A DNA stretch of 64,000 nt from Bacteroides sp. (GTDB lineage: Bacteria > Bacteroidota > Bacteroidia > Bacteroidales > Muribaculaceae), in the NCBI GenBank assembly GCA_014802265.1, contig JAAVCP010000025.1, positions 1 through 64,000 on the forward strand, written 5' to 3'. The notes under the pieces were generated by a model. The model did not search any database, was not told the DNA's origin, and saw nothing but the letters and a program-made list of their open reading frames with translations. This document shows, one piece after another, positions 16,227 to 26,045 of the stretch (position 1 is the stretch's first letter; each line of letters begins with the position of its first letter). The translations under genes and the position numbers were made by a program.

Positions 16227-17507
16227 TTACCATGCAAACATAGGATATTCGTTCATCATTTCGTTAACTTCCTGACGCACCTGAGCAATCACAGCGGGAT
16301 CATCAGCGTTAGAGAGAACGCGGTCGATGAGATCAGCAATCTTCACCATAAGGTCTTCTTTGGCACCGCGAGTTGTGATTGCAGCTGTGCCGAAGCGGAG
16401 TCCTGAGGTGAGGAACGGTGAACGAGAATCATAGGGCACCATGTTCTTATTGGCAGTGATGTCAGCCTCAACAAGCACTCTCTCAGCTTTCTTACCGCTC
16501 ATCTCAGGGAATTTCGGACGAAGGTCAACGAGCATTGAGTGGTTGTCAGTGCCGTCAGAGATGATCTTATACCCTTTTTCAATAAGAGCGTTGGCAAGAG
16601 CATTGGCATTCTTCTTAACCTGGATAGCATATTCTTTCCATTCAGGCTGGAGAGCCTCGCCGAAAGCCACAGCTTTTGCAGCGATGACATGCTCAAGCGG
16701 ACCACCCTGCACACCGGGGAACACTGCAGAGTCGAGAAGTGCAGACATTTTCTTGATTTCCCCTTTGGGAGTCTTTTTGCCCCAAGGATTATCAAAGTCC
16801 TTACCCATAAGAATGATACCACCACGTGGTCCACGGAGAGTCTTGTGGGTTGTAGAAGTAACTATGTGGGCATGCTTAACGGGATTCTCGAGAAGACCGG
16901 CAGCAATAAGACCGGCGGGATGAGCCATATCTACCATAAATATTGCGCCGATTTCGTCTGCAATTTTACGAATGCGGGCATAATCCCATTCACGGCTATA
17001 AGCACTTGCACCGGCTATGATCAATTTAGGTTTGTGTTCGCGAGCCTTCTGCTCGAGTTCCTCATAGTTAACTCTCCCGGTCTCAGCATCAACAGTATAG
17101 CTGATTGGTTTGAAATGAAGTCCGGAGAAGTTGACAGGGCTTCCGTGGCTAAGGTGACCACCGTGGCTGAGGTCCATGCCAAGGAAAGTGTCGCCGGGCT
17201 GGAGACATGCCATGAACACTGCCATATTAGCCTGAGCACCGCTGTGAGGCTGAACATTTGCCCATTCGGCATCGAAAAGTTTCTTTACGCGCTCGATAGC
17301 GAGGTTTTCAGCCTCGTCGACTACCTGGCAACCGCCATAATAACGGTGAGCCGGATACCCTTCGGCATATTTGTTGGTGAGGCATGAGCCCATTGCGCGC
17401 ATCACTTCATCACTAACGAAGTTTTCACTTGCGATAAGCTCGATGCCGCGACGCTGACGAAGATGTTCGCGGTCAATAATGTCGAAGATTTTGTTGTCTC
17501 TCTGCAT
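16227..17507 (-). CDS. glyA: serine hydroxymethyltransferase
   Basis: 426 residues from the ATG at 17507. The longer open frame to 17621 runs into nqrF and its N-terminus is not family-like. GlyA converts serine and tetrahydrofolate to glycine and 5,10-methylene-THF. Visible marks are [36 protein letters not shown] and PLP-lysine in [15 protein letters not shown]. It lies 40 nt after the nqrF stop with no terminator or promoter between, so it is probably the last gene of the nqr operon. Confidence 0.94.
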   Translation of the reverse strand: MQRDNKIFDIIDREHLRQRRGIELIASENFVSDEVMRAMGSCLTNKYAEGYPAHRYYGGCQVVDEAENLAIERVKKLFDAEWANVQPHSGAQANMAVFMACLQPGDTFLGMDLSHGGHLSHGSPVNFSGLHFKPISYTVDAETGRVNYEELEQKAREHKPKLIIAGASAYSREWDYARIRKIADEIGAIFMVDMAHPAGLIAAGLLENPVKHAHIVTSTTHKTLRGPRGGIILMGKDFDNPWGKKTPKGEIKKMSALLDSAVFPGVQGGPLEHVIAAKAVAFGEALQPEWKEYAIQVKKNANALANALIEKGYKIISDGTDNHSMLVDLRPKFPEMSGKKAERVLVEADITANKNMVPYDSRSPFLTSGLRFGTAAITTRGAKEDLMVKIADLIDRVLSNADDPAVIAQVRQEVNEMMNEYPMFAW

Positions 17508-17547
17508 TGTTTTAATTGTTTTTCTGATGAAAAGATTATGGTTGGAA

Positions 17548-18840
17548 TTATCCACCGAAGTTATCATAGTGGATAGAAGATGGTTCAACACCAAGGTTGT
17601 AAAGCATATTGTTGACAGCATTGCTCATGGGACCCGGACCGCACATGTAATACTCAATATCTTCCGGTGCCTCGTGGTCTTTGAGATAAGTCTCATACAT
17701 CACCTGATGCACAAATCCGGCAGTGTATTTTACTCCTGCTGCATCAGCTGCGGGGTCGGGACGGTCAAGGGCGAGATGGAACTTGAAATTGGGGAACTCT
17801 TTTTCAAGCTGAAGGAAATCGTTAAGATAGAACACCTCATTCAGTGCGCGTGCACCATAGAAATAGTGCATCTTTCTGTCAGTGGTGTGCAGAGTCTTTG
17901 TCATCCACATTATCTGGGCACGTAGGGGAGCCATGCCGGCACCACCGCCTACCCAAATCATCTCTGCCTTTGAGTCAACGATAGGGTGGAAGTCACCGTA
18001 AGGACCACTCATCATCACCTTGTCACCCGGTTTCAGAGAGAAGATATAGGAAGATGCTATGCCTGAGGGGACATCCTGGAAGCCAACCTGTGGTTTCGGT
18101 TTAAACGGAGGAGTCGCAATTCTGACTGTAAGCATTATGCGATCACCTTCTTCGGGATAGTTTGCCATAGAGTAGGCACGCACAGTCTCCTCAGTATTCT
18201 TTGCCTTGAGTGTAAACAGTCCGAATTTTTCCCAGGAGGGAAGATATTCATCGCCGATGAGCTTTTTATCAATGTCACGGTCGTAAGTCATCTCATATTT
18301 CGGAATGCGAATCTGTGCGTATGAACCGGGAATAAAGTTCATGTGCTCACCTTTAGGAAGCTGCACGATAAACTCTTTGATAAAGGTTGCCACATTTTTG
18401 TTGGATATAACCTCACATTCCCATTCCTTGACATCGAGAGCAGATTCATCGAGATGAATATCCATGTCGTTTTTGACTTTTACCTGACACCCGAGACGCC
18501 AGTGGTCTTTTATCTGGCGGCGAGTGAAATGCACAGCCTCTGTGGGGAGCATGTCGCCGCCACCTTCAAGCACCTGAACCTTACATTGACCGCAGCTTCC
18601 TTTGCCGCCACAGGCAGAAGAGAGATGCACGCCCCCGTCGGCGAGGGTGGCAAGTAGAGATTTCCCGCTGGCAGCCTTTACCACTTTCTTGCCTCCGTTG
18701 ATGTCGATGGTCACTTCTCCTGAAGCCACAAGCCAACGCTTTGCCAAAAGAAGCACGATGACGAGCACAATCACGATAACAAGGAAAATCAAAGCCGCCG
18801 CAGCTACTGAATTCCAATGAATCACATTTAGTAATGACAT
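17548..18840 (-). CDS. nqrF: Na+-translocating NADH:quinone reductase subunit F
   Basis: 430 residues. NqrF takes electrons from NADH. An N-terminal membrane anchor (residues 12-33) is followed by a 2Fe-2S ferredoxin domain with Cys77, Cys83, Cys86 and Cys118. Then comes a ferredoxin-reductase module with the FAD motif RAYSMANYP, the NADH loop [12 protein letters not shown] and the C-terminal [13 protein letters not shown]. It is the sixth nqr gene, on the minus strand after nqrE. Confidence 0.95.
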   Translation of the reverse strand: MSLLNVIHWNSVAAAALIFLVIVIVLVIVLLLAKRWLVASGEVTIDINGGKKVVKAASGKSLLATLADGGVHLSSACGGKGSCGQCKVQVLEGGGDMLPTEAVHFTRRQIKDHWRLGCQVKVKNDMDIHLDESALDVKEWECEVISNKNVATFIKEFIVQLPKGEHMNFIPGSYAQIRIPKYEMTYDRDIDKKLIGDEYLPSWEKFGLFTLKAKNTEETVRAYSMANYPEEGDRIMLTVRIATPPFKPKPQVGFQDVPSGIASSYIFSLKPGDKVMMSGPYGDFHPIVDSKAEMIWVGGGAGMAPLRAQIMWMTKTLHTTDRKMHYFYGARALNEVFYLNDFLQLEKEFPNFKFHLALDRPDPAADAAGVKYTAGFVHQVMYETYLKDHEAPEDIEYYMCGPGPMSNAVNNMLYNLGVEPSSIHYDNFGG

Positions 18841-18904
18841 AATGAAATATTTGTTAGATACCTTGTCGCAGGGCAGGAGAGTTACACTGCGACTTACGGC
18901 GGTG

Positions 18905-19519
18905 TTAGAGTTTTATACCGAGGAAGCTCATAAACGCGATGCCCATAAGCCCGGTGATTATAAAGGTGATGCCTATTCCGCGGAGAGGTGCGGGAATCTG
19001 ATTATAGGCGAGACGTTCACGAATAGCTGCAAGGCAGGTGATTGCAAGCAGCCAGCCTATTCCTGAGCCTGCACCGTAGACGGTGGCTGTCCAAGCATTG
19101 GAGAAGTCTCTCTGCTGCATGAAAAGCACTGCACCGAGAATTGCACAGTTTACGGCTATCAGCGGAAGAAAGATACCAAGAGAGGAGTAGAGGGCAGGGG
19201 AGTATTTCTCAATTACCATCTCAAGAATCTGCACGAGCGCCGCAATGACCGAAATAAACATTATAAGCCCGAGGAAGCTGAGATCAGTGTCGGCATATTC
19301 TTCACCGAGCCAGCTCAAGGCACCCGGCACGAGGATATATTGGTTGATACACCATGTGACGGGAAGAGCTATAATAAGCACGAAGCTCACAGCCACACCC
19401 AGTCCGAAAGCGGTCTTCACATTTTTCGACACGGCAAGATATGAACACATGCCGAGGAAGTATGCGAAAATCATGTTGTCGATGAAGATCGACCGTATGA
19501 AAAGATTCAAATTTTCCAT
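18905..19519 (-). CDS. nqrE: Na+-translocating NADH:quinone reductase subunit E
   Basis: 204 residues, six membrane helices. NqrE and NqrD form a pseudo-symmetric pair holding an iron centre in the membrane. The N-terminal [21 protein letters not shown] and the internal [16 protein letters not shown] match the family, with the conserved Cys in VNCAI. The gap to nqrD is 33 nt. Confidence 0.94.
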   Translation of the reverse strand: MENLNLFIRSIFIDNMIFAYFLGMCSYLAVSKNVKTAFGLGVAVSFVLIIALPVTWCINQYILVPGALSWLGEEYADTDLSFLGLIMFISVIAALVQILEMVIEKYSPALYSSLGIFLPLIAVNCAILGAVLFMQQRDFSNAWTATVYGAGSGIGWLLAITCLAAIRERLAYNQIPAPLRGIGITFIITGLMGIAFMSFLGIKL

Positions 19520-19552
19520 AAATCAAATATTCAATTTATTGGGTGAGTGGGA

Positions 19553-20176
19553 TTACTTCTCCTGGAGGTCTTTGTTCTTAGCTCTGTGAACCCAGATGAT
19601 GCAAGCCACGGTAATCAGTGCCATCGGAGGAAGAATCATCATACCGTTGTTCTGATAGCCATGATCATAACACCATTGCGGAATTACCTGACAGCCGAAG
19701 AGAGTGCCGCTTCCAAGCAATTCACGGAAAAACGCAACGATTATCAGGATTACACCGTAGCCGATACCATTGCCGATGCCATCGAGGAATGCTTGCCAAG
19801 GTCGGTTGCTCATGGCAAATGCCTCAAGGCGACCCATGATGATACAGTTGGTAATAATCAGACCGATGAACACTGAAAGTGCCTTGCTGACTTCATATGT
19901 ATAGGCTTTCAATACCTGGTCAACTATCACAACGAGGGCAGCCACCACCACCAACTGTACGATGATACGTATTGATGTAGGAATAGTGTTGCGCAAAAGA
20001 GATATAATCACATTGGCAAGAGCAAGCACGGCAGTAACCGATATTGTCATTACAAGTGCCGGCTCCAACTTGGCTGTAACGGCGAGTGCGGAACAGATTC
20101 CCAGCACCTGCACGATTACAGGGTTGTCTTTCGAAATAGGATTGACGAGAGGCAATAATGATTTGTTGATATTCAT
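19553..20176 (-). CDS. nqrD: Na+-translocating NADH:quinone reductase subunit D
   Basis: 207 residues, six helices, homologous to NqrE. Marks are NPVIVQVLGICSALAVT near the start and FIGLIITNCIIMGRLEAFA with its conserved Cys. It is part of the core quinone-reducing membrane module. It starts 12 nt after the nqrC stop. Confidence 0.94.
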   Translation of the reverse strand: MNINKSLLPLVNPISKDNPVIVQVLGICSALAVTAKLEPALVMTISVTAVLALANVIISLLRNTIPTSIRIIVQLVVVAALVVIVDQVLKAYTYEVSKALSVFIGLIITNCIIMGRLEAFAMSNRPWQAFLDGIGNGIGYGVILIIVAFFRELLGSGTLFGCQVIPQWCYDHGYQNNGMMILPPMALITVACIIWVHRAKNKDLQEK

Positions 20177-20188
20177 AATCCGGAAATC

Positions 20189-20908
20189 TTATTCGTTATT
20201 ATTATTTTTGAGCGAAAGTAAGAAAGCGGAGTAGGGGAGAAGAGAATCGTAGAGCATTGTCTGCACTCCCTGGCTGGTTATTGTGCCACCGCTTATTGCA
20301 TGTACCCATGCCTTGTCTTGAGGCTCCTTACCCACTTTTACCACATCCACTGACATGAACTCACCGTTGGGGGAGAAGATATCTTTGCCGTCAAACTGGC
20401 TTGAGAAGGCAGGCTTTTCAATTTCAGCTCCAAGTCCGGGAGTCTCCCCTTGATGAGCAAAATAAGCCCCATAGATAGTGTCGCCGTTATTGTCAAACGC
20501 CACATATCCCCAGATGGGTCCCCAAAGACCGGCTCCATAGACAGGGATGATGTATTTAAGACCGTTGTCTGTGGTGCATTCAAACACTGGCAGAAGTCTC
20601 TCATCAGCAGGTTTTTTCACTTCGATAGCCACATTGACATCAAAAGGATCAACTGAAGAATCAATTTTCTCTCCGTTACTGTTAACGATATAGCTTGAAG
20701 TGATATGCTCTGCATATAGGTCTGCGATAGAAGCACCTCCCTCGGGGGTGATTCTTGCCGAAGCCAGAATCTGTCGTTTGGTGTCGTTAGCTATATTCTC
20801 CTTCTGCATGGGACGGAGAGCCTGATATACCACTGATAGCACTATTCCGACCACCAATACGAGAACCGCGGAATAGATAATGGTGTAGGTATTGCTTTGT
20901 CTGTTCAT
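20189..20908 (-). CDS. nqrC: Na+-translocating NADH:quinone reductase subunit C
   Basis: 239 residues with one N-terminal membrane helix (10-30) and a periplasmic FMN-binding domain. The flavin-attachment motif reads SGGTIT at 206-211, with Thr209 as the probable covalent FMN site; many homologues have SGAT, so Gly replaces Ala here. ApbE, needed for flavin transfer, is not in the window. The gap to nqrB is 15 nt. Confidence 0.94.
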   Translation of the reverse strand: MNRQSNTYTIIYSAVLVLVVGIVLSVVYQALRPMQKENIANDTKRQILASARITPEGGASIADLYAEHITSSYIVNSNGEKIDSSVDPFDVNVAIEVKKPADERLLPVFECTTDNGLKYIIPVYGAGLWGPIWGYVAFDNNGDTIYGAYFAHQGETPGLGAEIEKPAFSSQFDGKDIFSPNGEFMSVDVVKVGKEPQDKAWVHAISGGTITSQGVQTMLYDSLLPYSAFLLSLKNNNNE

Positions 20909-20923
20909 GATTCAGGAGATTTA

Positions 20924-22114
20924 TTAGTTCTTTACAGTAAGACGCTTCAGACGGCGGTTGATATTTGAGTTGACCACACAGTAGTCGATGAGCGGAGCGA
21001 AGCAGTTCATCAACAGCACAGCGAGCATCGCGCCTTCAGGATAACCTGTGTTGTAGCATCTGATTATCATGGCGATTGCACCGATAAGGAAGCCATATAT
21101 ATACTTACCTGTGTTTGTGCGGCAGGCAGTGACCGGGTCGGTTGCCATAAATACGATTGCAAAGGCAAATCCTCCAAGACACAGCTGCTCAACGGGGGTT
21201 AGGTAGGTGCAAGGATAGAGTGGGGTGGCAAAATGATGGGTCAGGAGCGACATGAAGAAACCACCTGCCACACCGGAGATAATAATTTTCCAGGATGCAA
21301 TTCCTGTGAAGAGCAGAATTGCCATACCAATCAGAATACAAAGGGTAGAAGTCTCACCCCAAGAACCCGGATAAAGACCAAGGAACATGTCAGAAAGACT
21401 CAGGGGAGTGCCTGTCACGCCAAATACTTCTGCCTGTCCGCCGGTAGAGGCTGCAAGCTGACCTAAGGGAGTTGCCCCAGAGAACCCGTCAACTGCTGCC
21501 GCATCGCCGAGAGATACAAACACATGGTCGCCGCTCATCTTAGACGGATAAGCAAAGAAGAGGAATGCACGGGTGACGAGTGCCACGTTTAGGAAGTTGT
21601 AGCCTGTGCCGCCAAACACTTCCTTGGCGAAGATAACTGAGAAAGCCACAGCCACAGCAAGCATCCAGCAAGGTGTGTCGACCGGGCATATCATCGGAAT
21701 GAGAATACCCGACACAAGGAACCCTTCCTGAATTTCATGCCCGCGAATCTGAGCCACTATGAACTCAATGCCCAGACCCACGACGTATGCGGTTATAATC
21801 TGAGGCAACACAGCCCATAGTCCATAAAAGAACAGGTGGAACAAACCGTGATCTGGGTCGCCAGTGGCGAGTGCATGTTGCAACCCTACGTTCCACATGC
21901 CGAACAAGCAGCAGGGGAGCAGAGCCAGAACCACCATGATCATCGTGCGCTTCGAGTCGTTGCTGTCATGAATGTGCACGCCGGAACGAGATGTCTCATT
22001 GGGAGTGAAAAGGAATGTGTAGAAACCGTCGAACACGGAATGAAGCTTTGAAAACTTCCCTCCATCTTCAAAATGAGGCTTTACACTGTCAATTTTTTTC
22101 TTTAATCCTTTCAT
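20924..22114 (-). CDS. nqrB: Na+-translocating NADH:quinone reductase subunit B
   Basis: 396 residues, about ten membrane helices. NqrB carries a covalent FMN and the sodium path. The flavinylation motif SGAT is at 212-215 (GFSGATPLGQ), with Thr215 as the site. EIQEGFLVSGILIPMICP and GYNFLNVALVTRAFLFFAYP are family segments. The soluble N-terminus (1-55) is typical. It starts about 48 nt after nqrA. Confidence 0.95.
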   Translation of the reverse strand: MKGLKKKIDSVKPHFEDGGKFSKLHSVFDGFYTFLFTPNETSRSGVHIHDSNDSKRTMIMVVLALLPCCLFGMWNVGLQHALATGDPDHGLFHLFFYGLWAVLPQIITAYVVGLGIEFIVAQIRGHEIQEGFLVSGILIPMICPVDTPCWMLAVAVAFSVIFAKEVFGGTGYNFLNVALVTRAFLFFAYPSKMSGDHVFVSLGDAAAVDGFSGATPLGQLAASTGGQAEVFGVTGTPLSLSDMFLGLYPGSWGETSTLCILIGMAILLFTGIASWKIIISGVAGGFFMSLLTHHFATPLYPCTYLTPVEQLCLGGFAFAIVFMATDPVTACRTNTGKYIYGFLIGAIAMIIRCYNTGYPEGAMLAVLLMNCFAPLIDYCVVNSNINRRLKRLTVKN

Positions 22115-22162
22115 CTGTTGTTAGGGATATAGATTTGTAACTTGGTTTTCGGTAGAGTGAAA

Positions 22163-23491
22163 TCATGACAGTTCCTTTCGGAGATTGTCAAGCCCGTCTC
22201 TGACGATTTTCTGGAGTTCTATCTTTGAAGTGTCGATAAATTCTGGGAGAGCGAAATCTTCAGGCGCTACTTCATAAATGCCGAGTTTTTCCATGCGGTC
22301 AATGTCGCCGGCTATGATTGCCTTTATAAGATATTCCGGATATATGTCAAAGGGGAATACTTTGTCATATTCTCCACTGAGAATCATAGCGCGTCTGCCA
22401 CCCTTTATACGTGCGTCAAAGTCGAATGGCTTTGACAATCCGCGCAAGAAGGCGGGGAAGCTGTGTTTAACGCTGAATTTTTTAGGGTCGACAGAAGCCC
22501 ATCCCATAAATTCATCAGCGTGGTCACCTTCCTCAATGACTGTGACCTGACGATACGGGAAATGCAGGAAACCATCTTTCTGAACCCTTATGCCGGTAAG
22601 CACGTTTCCGGATATTATTCTAAGTCCGGAGTCAGCTACGAGACGACCCTTTATGAGAGTTTCGATTGCTGCTCCGACATAAGTTTTTATCATAGAGGGA
22701 TTTTTGATTCCGGGACCTGTAAGCGCTACTTTTGTTATGAAATCAAATTCTCCCGTGGCACACAGTTTTCCGATTCGTGCGGCTGTGGCAGCGTCCAGTG
22801 TCCACACTGTTTCCCCTTTATTTACCGGCTTGATGGCAGCAATCTGGGTGCCGACATTTCCGGCAGGGTGAGGACCCTCAAACTCAAAGCAGACAGCCGC
22901 TTTGGAAGTAATCCCGGAGCCGGCTTTCACACCGAGATACACTTTCCCCGGAGTGAGTTTTGCAAGAGCCTCGAGTCCTTTTTCAAGCCAAGGCTTGAGT
23001 TCGTCTGTAAGCAAACCGGGGGCGAGTGGGGCGGAATCAAAAGCAGTCACAAAAATATCCCGTGGGTCAGCATCAATTCCGGGCACTATGTCATAGGGGC
23101 GTTGACGCATCATTGCCCATAATCCAGAGGCAAGCATATTTTCCTTGATCTGGCGTGCCTCTTTTGCCGGAGAGATCTTGATTGCAGACGTGTCCGGTTG
23201 CTTTGACACACTGATGAATTCAATGTGACGCCGCTCACCCCGGTGTACCTCTTCTACTTTTCCGGATACCGGCGATACGAGTCGGATTTGTCCGGTTACT
23301 TTGTCAGAAAGAAGTGGTTGCCCGGCAGAGATAGAGTCACCGGGTTTTACGAGTGCTTTCCAAGTATGTCCCGGGAAATCATCGGGGCATATTGCGAACA
23401 GCTTCGTGGAGGTGTCGTCTGTCACGTTTGTAGAAGGCTGACCTTTTAGTGGAATGTCAAGGCCCTTCTTTATACGTATTGTTTCAGCCAT
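22163..23491 (-). CDS. nqrA: Na+-translocating NADH:quinone reductase subunit A
   Basis: 442 residues, soluble cytoplasmic subunit associated with the quinone site. The start IRIKKGLDIPLKGQP is diagnostic, and FPGHTWKALVKPGDSISAGQ has the barrel-sandwich fold seen in the family. It is the first gene of nqrABCDEF-glyA, with a consensus promoter at 23575-23606. Confidence 0.95.
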   Translation of the reverse strand: MAETIRIKKGLDIPLKGQPSTNVTDDTSTKLFAICPDDFPGHTWKALVKPGDSISAGQPLLSDKVTGQIRLVSPVSGKVEEVHRGERRHIEFISVSKQPDTSAIKISPAKEARQIKENMLASGLWAMMRQRPYDIVPGIDADPRDIFVTAFDSAPLAPGLLTDELKPWLEKGLEALAKLTPGKVYLGVKAGSGITSKAAVCFEFEGPHPAGNVGTQIAAIKPVNKGETVWTLDAATAARIGKLCATGEFDFITKVALTGPGIKNPSMIKTYVGAAIETLIKGRLVADSGLRIISGNVLTGIRVQKDGFLHFPYRQVTVIEEGDHADEFMGWASVDPKKFSVKHSFPAFLRGLSKPFDFDARIKGGRRAMILSGEYDKVFPFDIYPEYLIKAIIAGDIDRMEKLGIYEVAPEDFALPEFIDTSKIELQKIVRDGLDNLRKELS

Positions 23492-23574
23492 AGTAAATGA
23501 GAAAAAGCTACGGCATTCTTACGCTTGTCAGCTGTGGAAGTGCCATTGCTATTGACTTGGTTAATATTCTGTTG

Positions 23575-23606
23575 CAAAATTACAAATAATCGTTAATTAA
23601 AACAAA
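23575..23606 (-). promoter_or_regulatory. Bacteroidetes promoter of the nqr operon
   Basis: On the minus strand TTTG (23603-23606), 20 nt, TAATTTTG (23575-23582), about 80 nt before the nqrA start. Confidence 0.8.
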
Positions 23607-23726
23607 GAAGTGTGATAATTTTTTATAGGGGATTGAATATATGGTAATTGCTAATGGGTAGGCATACGGCATTAAGGGAGATTCAGATGGGTTAGGGAAT
23701 CAGGAGATAATATGAATTAAAATGAA

Positions 23727-23859
23727 GGTGTGAAAATGAAGTGAACCCACGGGTTCACTCACAGAACGTAAGAGGGAACTATAATGCAGGCTGACGATAT
23801 ACTGAAGATTATGATAAATAGGGAAGGCGCATCAAAATCTGGAATTTTGATGCGCCCTC
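23727..23859 (-). repeat. 3'-end repeat element, copy A
   Basis: This 133-bp element has two palindromes: GTGAACCC-AC-GGGTTCAC at 23741-23758 and a 13-bp-arm hairpin at 23826-23856 (GGCGCATCAAAAT and its complement). It resembles the copies at 25876, 27481 and 53209 along its length. The hairpin end faces the stop codon of the TPR gene (55 nt away). The rest of the 23492-23911 gap holds the nqrA promoter and otherwise unremarkable AT-rich sequence. Confidence 0.85.
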
Positions 23860-23911
23860 AGTTTTGATTTATAAGGTTTGAATTCTGAATTATATTCCTG
23901 TAAGGATATGA

Positions 23912-25549
23912 TTACTTCAGACCTTCCACAAACTTACGATATTGCTCATTATTGGGGTCAAGCTGAAGATACTTATTGAAATATTCCTTAGCTTTTGCAA
24001 CATCTTTCTGATCAAGATAATAGTTGCCGAGGTAATTGTACATTACCTTTGCATCAGAAGCATAGCGGGAAGGATCCTGACTTGCCTCAAGAAGGGCAAT
24101 TGCCTCAGTGTAGGAAGGTACGGCAGCAGATGCCACTTCTGATTCAGGAGCTTTCTGTTTAGCGATATCACCGTAGAATTTCTTTGGCTTGTAGTTATCC
24201 GGAAGGATTGCTGCAGCCTTGTCAGCATATTCCTGACACATTGCATAATACTTATCAGCTGTGGCAGGATTGTCTTTGCTATTTTCCACACCGGCATAGA
24301 ACGTATAGGTTGCTTCCTGAATGAAGTCATTATATCCGGGATTCTCTGAGTGATTTAGATAGCCCATGAATGCCTCAGCTGCCTTAGTTAGATTATTCTC
24401 ATTAACATAAGTCATAGCCAATTCCTTGTAAAAAGCAGGATTATCAGGAGTTTCGGCTATTGCCTCTTCAAGCACTGCCTGTGCTTCCGTAGGACGTTTG
24501 GCAGTATTAAACTCCTGAGAAATCAATATATAGTCAATTGGTGCAAACTTATTGTCTTTATTTGCTTTATGGGCTGCATAGAGTGCCTCAGCCATAGGAA
24601 GAAGCTGGTCGCTCATCTCCTTAATCTGAGCAGCGTTCATAAACTGATAACGCTGGGCAGTAAAGTTATTAGGGTTAGCCTTCAGGAGGGCAGAGGAGTA
24701 GTCATAGCCACCCTTATAGTCGCCACCGTAGAAGAGGAGGAAGGCGTAACGGTCTTCGTCCTGCTTGAAGTGGTTGGGATTTTTAACATACTTACCATAT
24801 TCATTTGCAGCCTCTTTGAATTGACCGGCATTATAGTAAGCATTGGCAAGCTCACGCTGAGCGAGTGCAGAATTTGGATTAAGCTGAAGAAGCTTATTAA
24901 GCATGTCGATTGCATACTGTGGATTAACCTGAGTGAAAAGATTTGCATACTTCACATAAGCTTCAGGTGCATCGGGATTATAGTTTGCAGCCATCTCATA
25001 TTGTGCAGCTGCTCCGCCGTAGTCCTTGTTGTCTTTCTTGCGGTCGCCTTCAAACAAGTATATGTCAGCTTCCTGCATATTCCATTTGCGGGCATTGGTG
25101 ATTTTCTTTTCAATATCCTTTTCATGGGCAACCGGGTCCACGTTATGATAAGCGCGTGCAATTGCAATCTGAAGAGAGGGATCTTTCTTTCCAAATTTTT
25201 CAGCAAGTTTAAACTGCTCTTCAGCAGCTTTTTTATCACCTTTTTTCAGTGCGATGTAACCAAGTCCGACATAGTTGAACGGATAGTCGGGATTTGCCTG
25301 CACACCCTGGCTGAAATATTTCTCACCCTCGGCATTATTGCCGTCGTGCATTGCAATCAGTCCGAGATAATAATTGGCAACTGCTTTGTCAGTGCCGGCG
25401 TTGTTCATGTTGCGAAGAAGAAGTTCTTTGGCATTAGACAACTGATCTGCTTTGTAGTACTCCTCACCTTCAACGTGGGTCTGAGCCATAGAGCAGAAGG
25501 CTGCGCCTGCAAGGAATGCGGCTGTGAAAATGAATTTAAGCTTCATCAC
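23912..25549 (-). CDS. periplasmic tetratricopeptide-repeat protein
   Basis: 545 residues. A signal peptide (KLKFIFTAAFLAGAAFCSMAQ) is followed by many TPR units, such as NYYLGLIAMHDGNNAEGEKY, FNYVGLGYIALKKGDKKAAE and a final MYNYLGNYYLDQKDVAKAKE with YLQLDPNNE. TPR proteins act as scaffolds; no enzyme domain is visible. The start may be the second Met (25546). It lies downstream of the TonB/ExbBD genes on the same strand but has its own -7 element at 25594-25601. Confidence 0.85.
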   Translation of the reverse strand: MMKLKFIFTAAFLAGAAFCSMAQTHVEGEEYYKADQLSNAKELLLRNMNNAGTDKAVANYYLGLIAMHDGNNAEGEKYFSQGVQANPDYPFNYVGLGYIALKKGDKKAAEEQFKLAEKFGKKDPSLQIAIARAYHNVDPVAHEKDIEKKITNARKWNMQEADIYLFEGDRKKDNKDYGGAAAQYEMAANYNPDAPEAYVKYANLFTQVNPQYAIDMLNKLLQLNPNSALAQRELANAYYNAGQFKEAANEYGKYVKNPNHFKQDEDRYAFLLFYGGDYKGGYDYSSALLKANPNNFTAQRYQFMNAAQIKEMSDQLLPMAEALYAAHKANKDNKFAPIDYILISQEFNTAKRPTEAQAVLEEAIAETPDNPAFYKELAMTYVNENNLTKAAEAFMGYLNHSENPGYNDFIQEATYTFYAGVENSKDNPATADKYYAMCQEYADKAAAILPDNYKPKKFYGDIAKQKAPESEVASAAVPSYTEAIALLEASQDPSRYASDAKVMYNYLGNYYLDQKDVAKAKEYFNKYLQLDPNNEQYRKFVEGLK

Positions 25550-25593
25550 TATATTTGGTTTTATTGTTTTCTATCTTTTTGAGAGTCTAACTG

Positions 25594-25601
25594 CAAAATT
25601 A
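25594..25601 (-). promoter_or_regulatory. -7 element for the TPR gene
   Basis: TAATTTTG on the minus strand, 45 nt before the start. No clear -33 TTTG at the usual distance. Confidence 0.55.
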
Positions 25602-25875
25602 GTAAAAATTTTTATAAGTTATTCCTTTTGAAGAATAACTTTCTTATTTTTTATATTTTTTTATAAAAATAGGTAAGCCACTAAGTCGTTGTTAGAGATT
25701 AGTGAATATATAATTGCGAAAGATTCTCAAGGATATTTATAACCTGAATGAAGGAGCTTAACGGACTAAATGACTGACTTAAAGATATAAATACGCTAAA
25801 AGATGGGCAGGAGAATCATATTTTTCATTTAAGTGCGTTGGTGGATAATATATAGAGAGATCAAATTTAGAAGTA

Positions 25876-26013
25876 GGGTGTATTAAAAATGAAGTGAACC
25901 CGTGGGTTCACTCACGGAATGCAAGATGGAACGATAATTATAGGCTGGGGCTATACTGAAGATTAGGATAAAGAAGGAGGGTGTATCAAAATCCCGAATT
26001 TTGATACACCCTC
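25876..26013 (-). repeat. 3'-end repeat element, copy B
   Basis: This 138-bp copy has GTGAACCC-GT-GGGTTCAC at 25894-25911 and a hairpin with 14-bp arms (25979-25992, 25998-26011). Its outer ends are GGGTGTATTAAAA and TTTTGATACACCC, forming terminal inverted repeats. The hairpin end lies 34 nt past the PstS-like gene's stop. The gap sequence from 25602 to 25875 shows nothing recognisable. Confidence 0.87.
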
Positions 26014-26045
26014 CTTCTTTACTTTATGATTATTAAGTTTGGAAA

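Noticed and set aside
24569..25582. 337-codon plus-strand frame across the TPR gene
   Set aside because: Complement of a repetitive TPR gene with clear signal peptide and repeats; the plus-strand frame has no family character.
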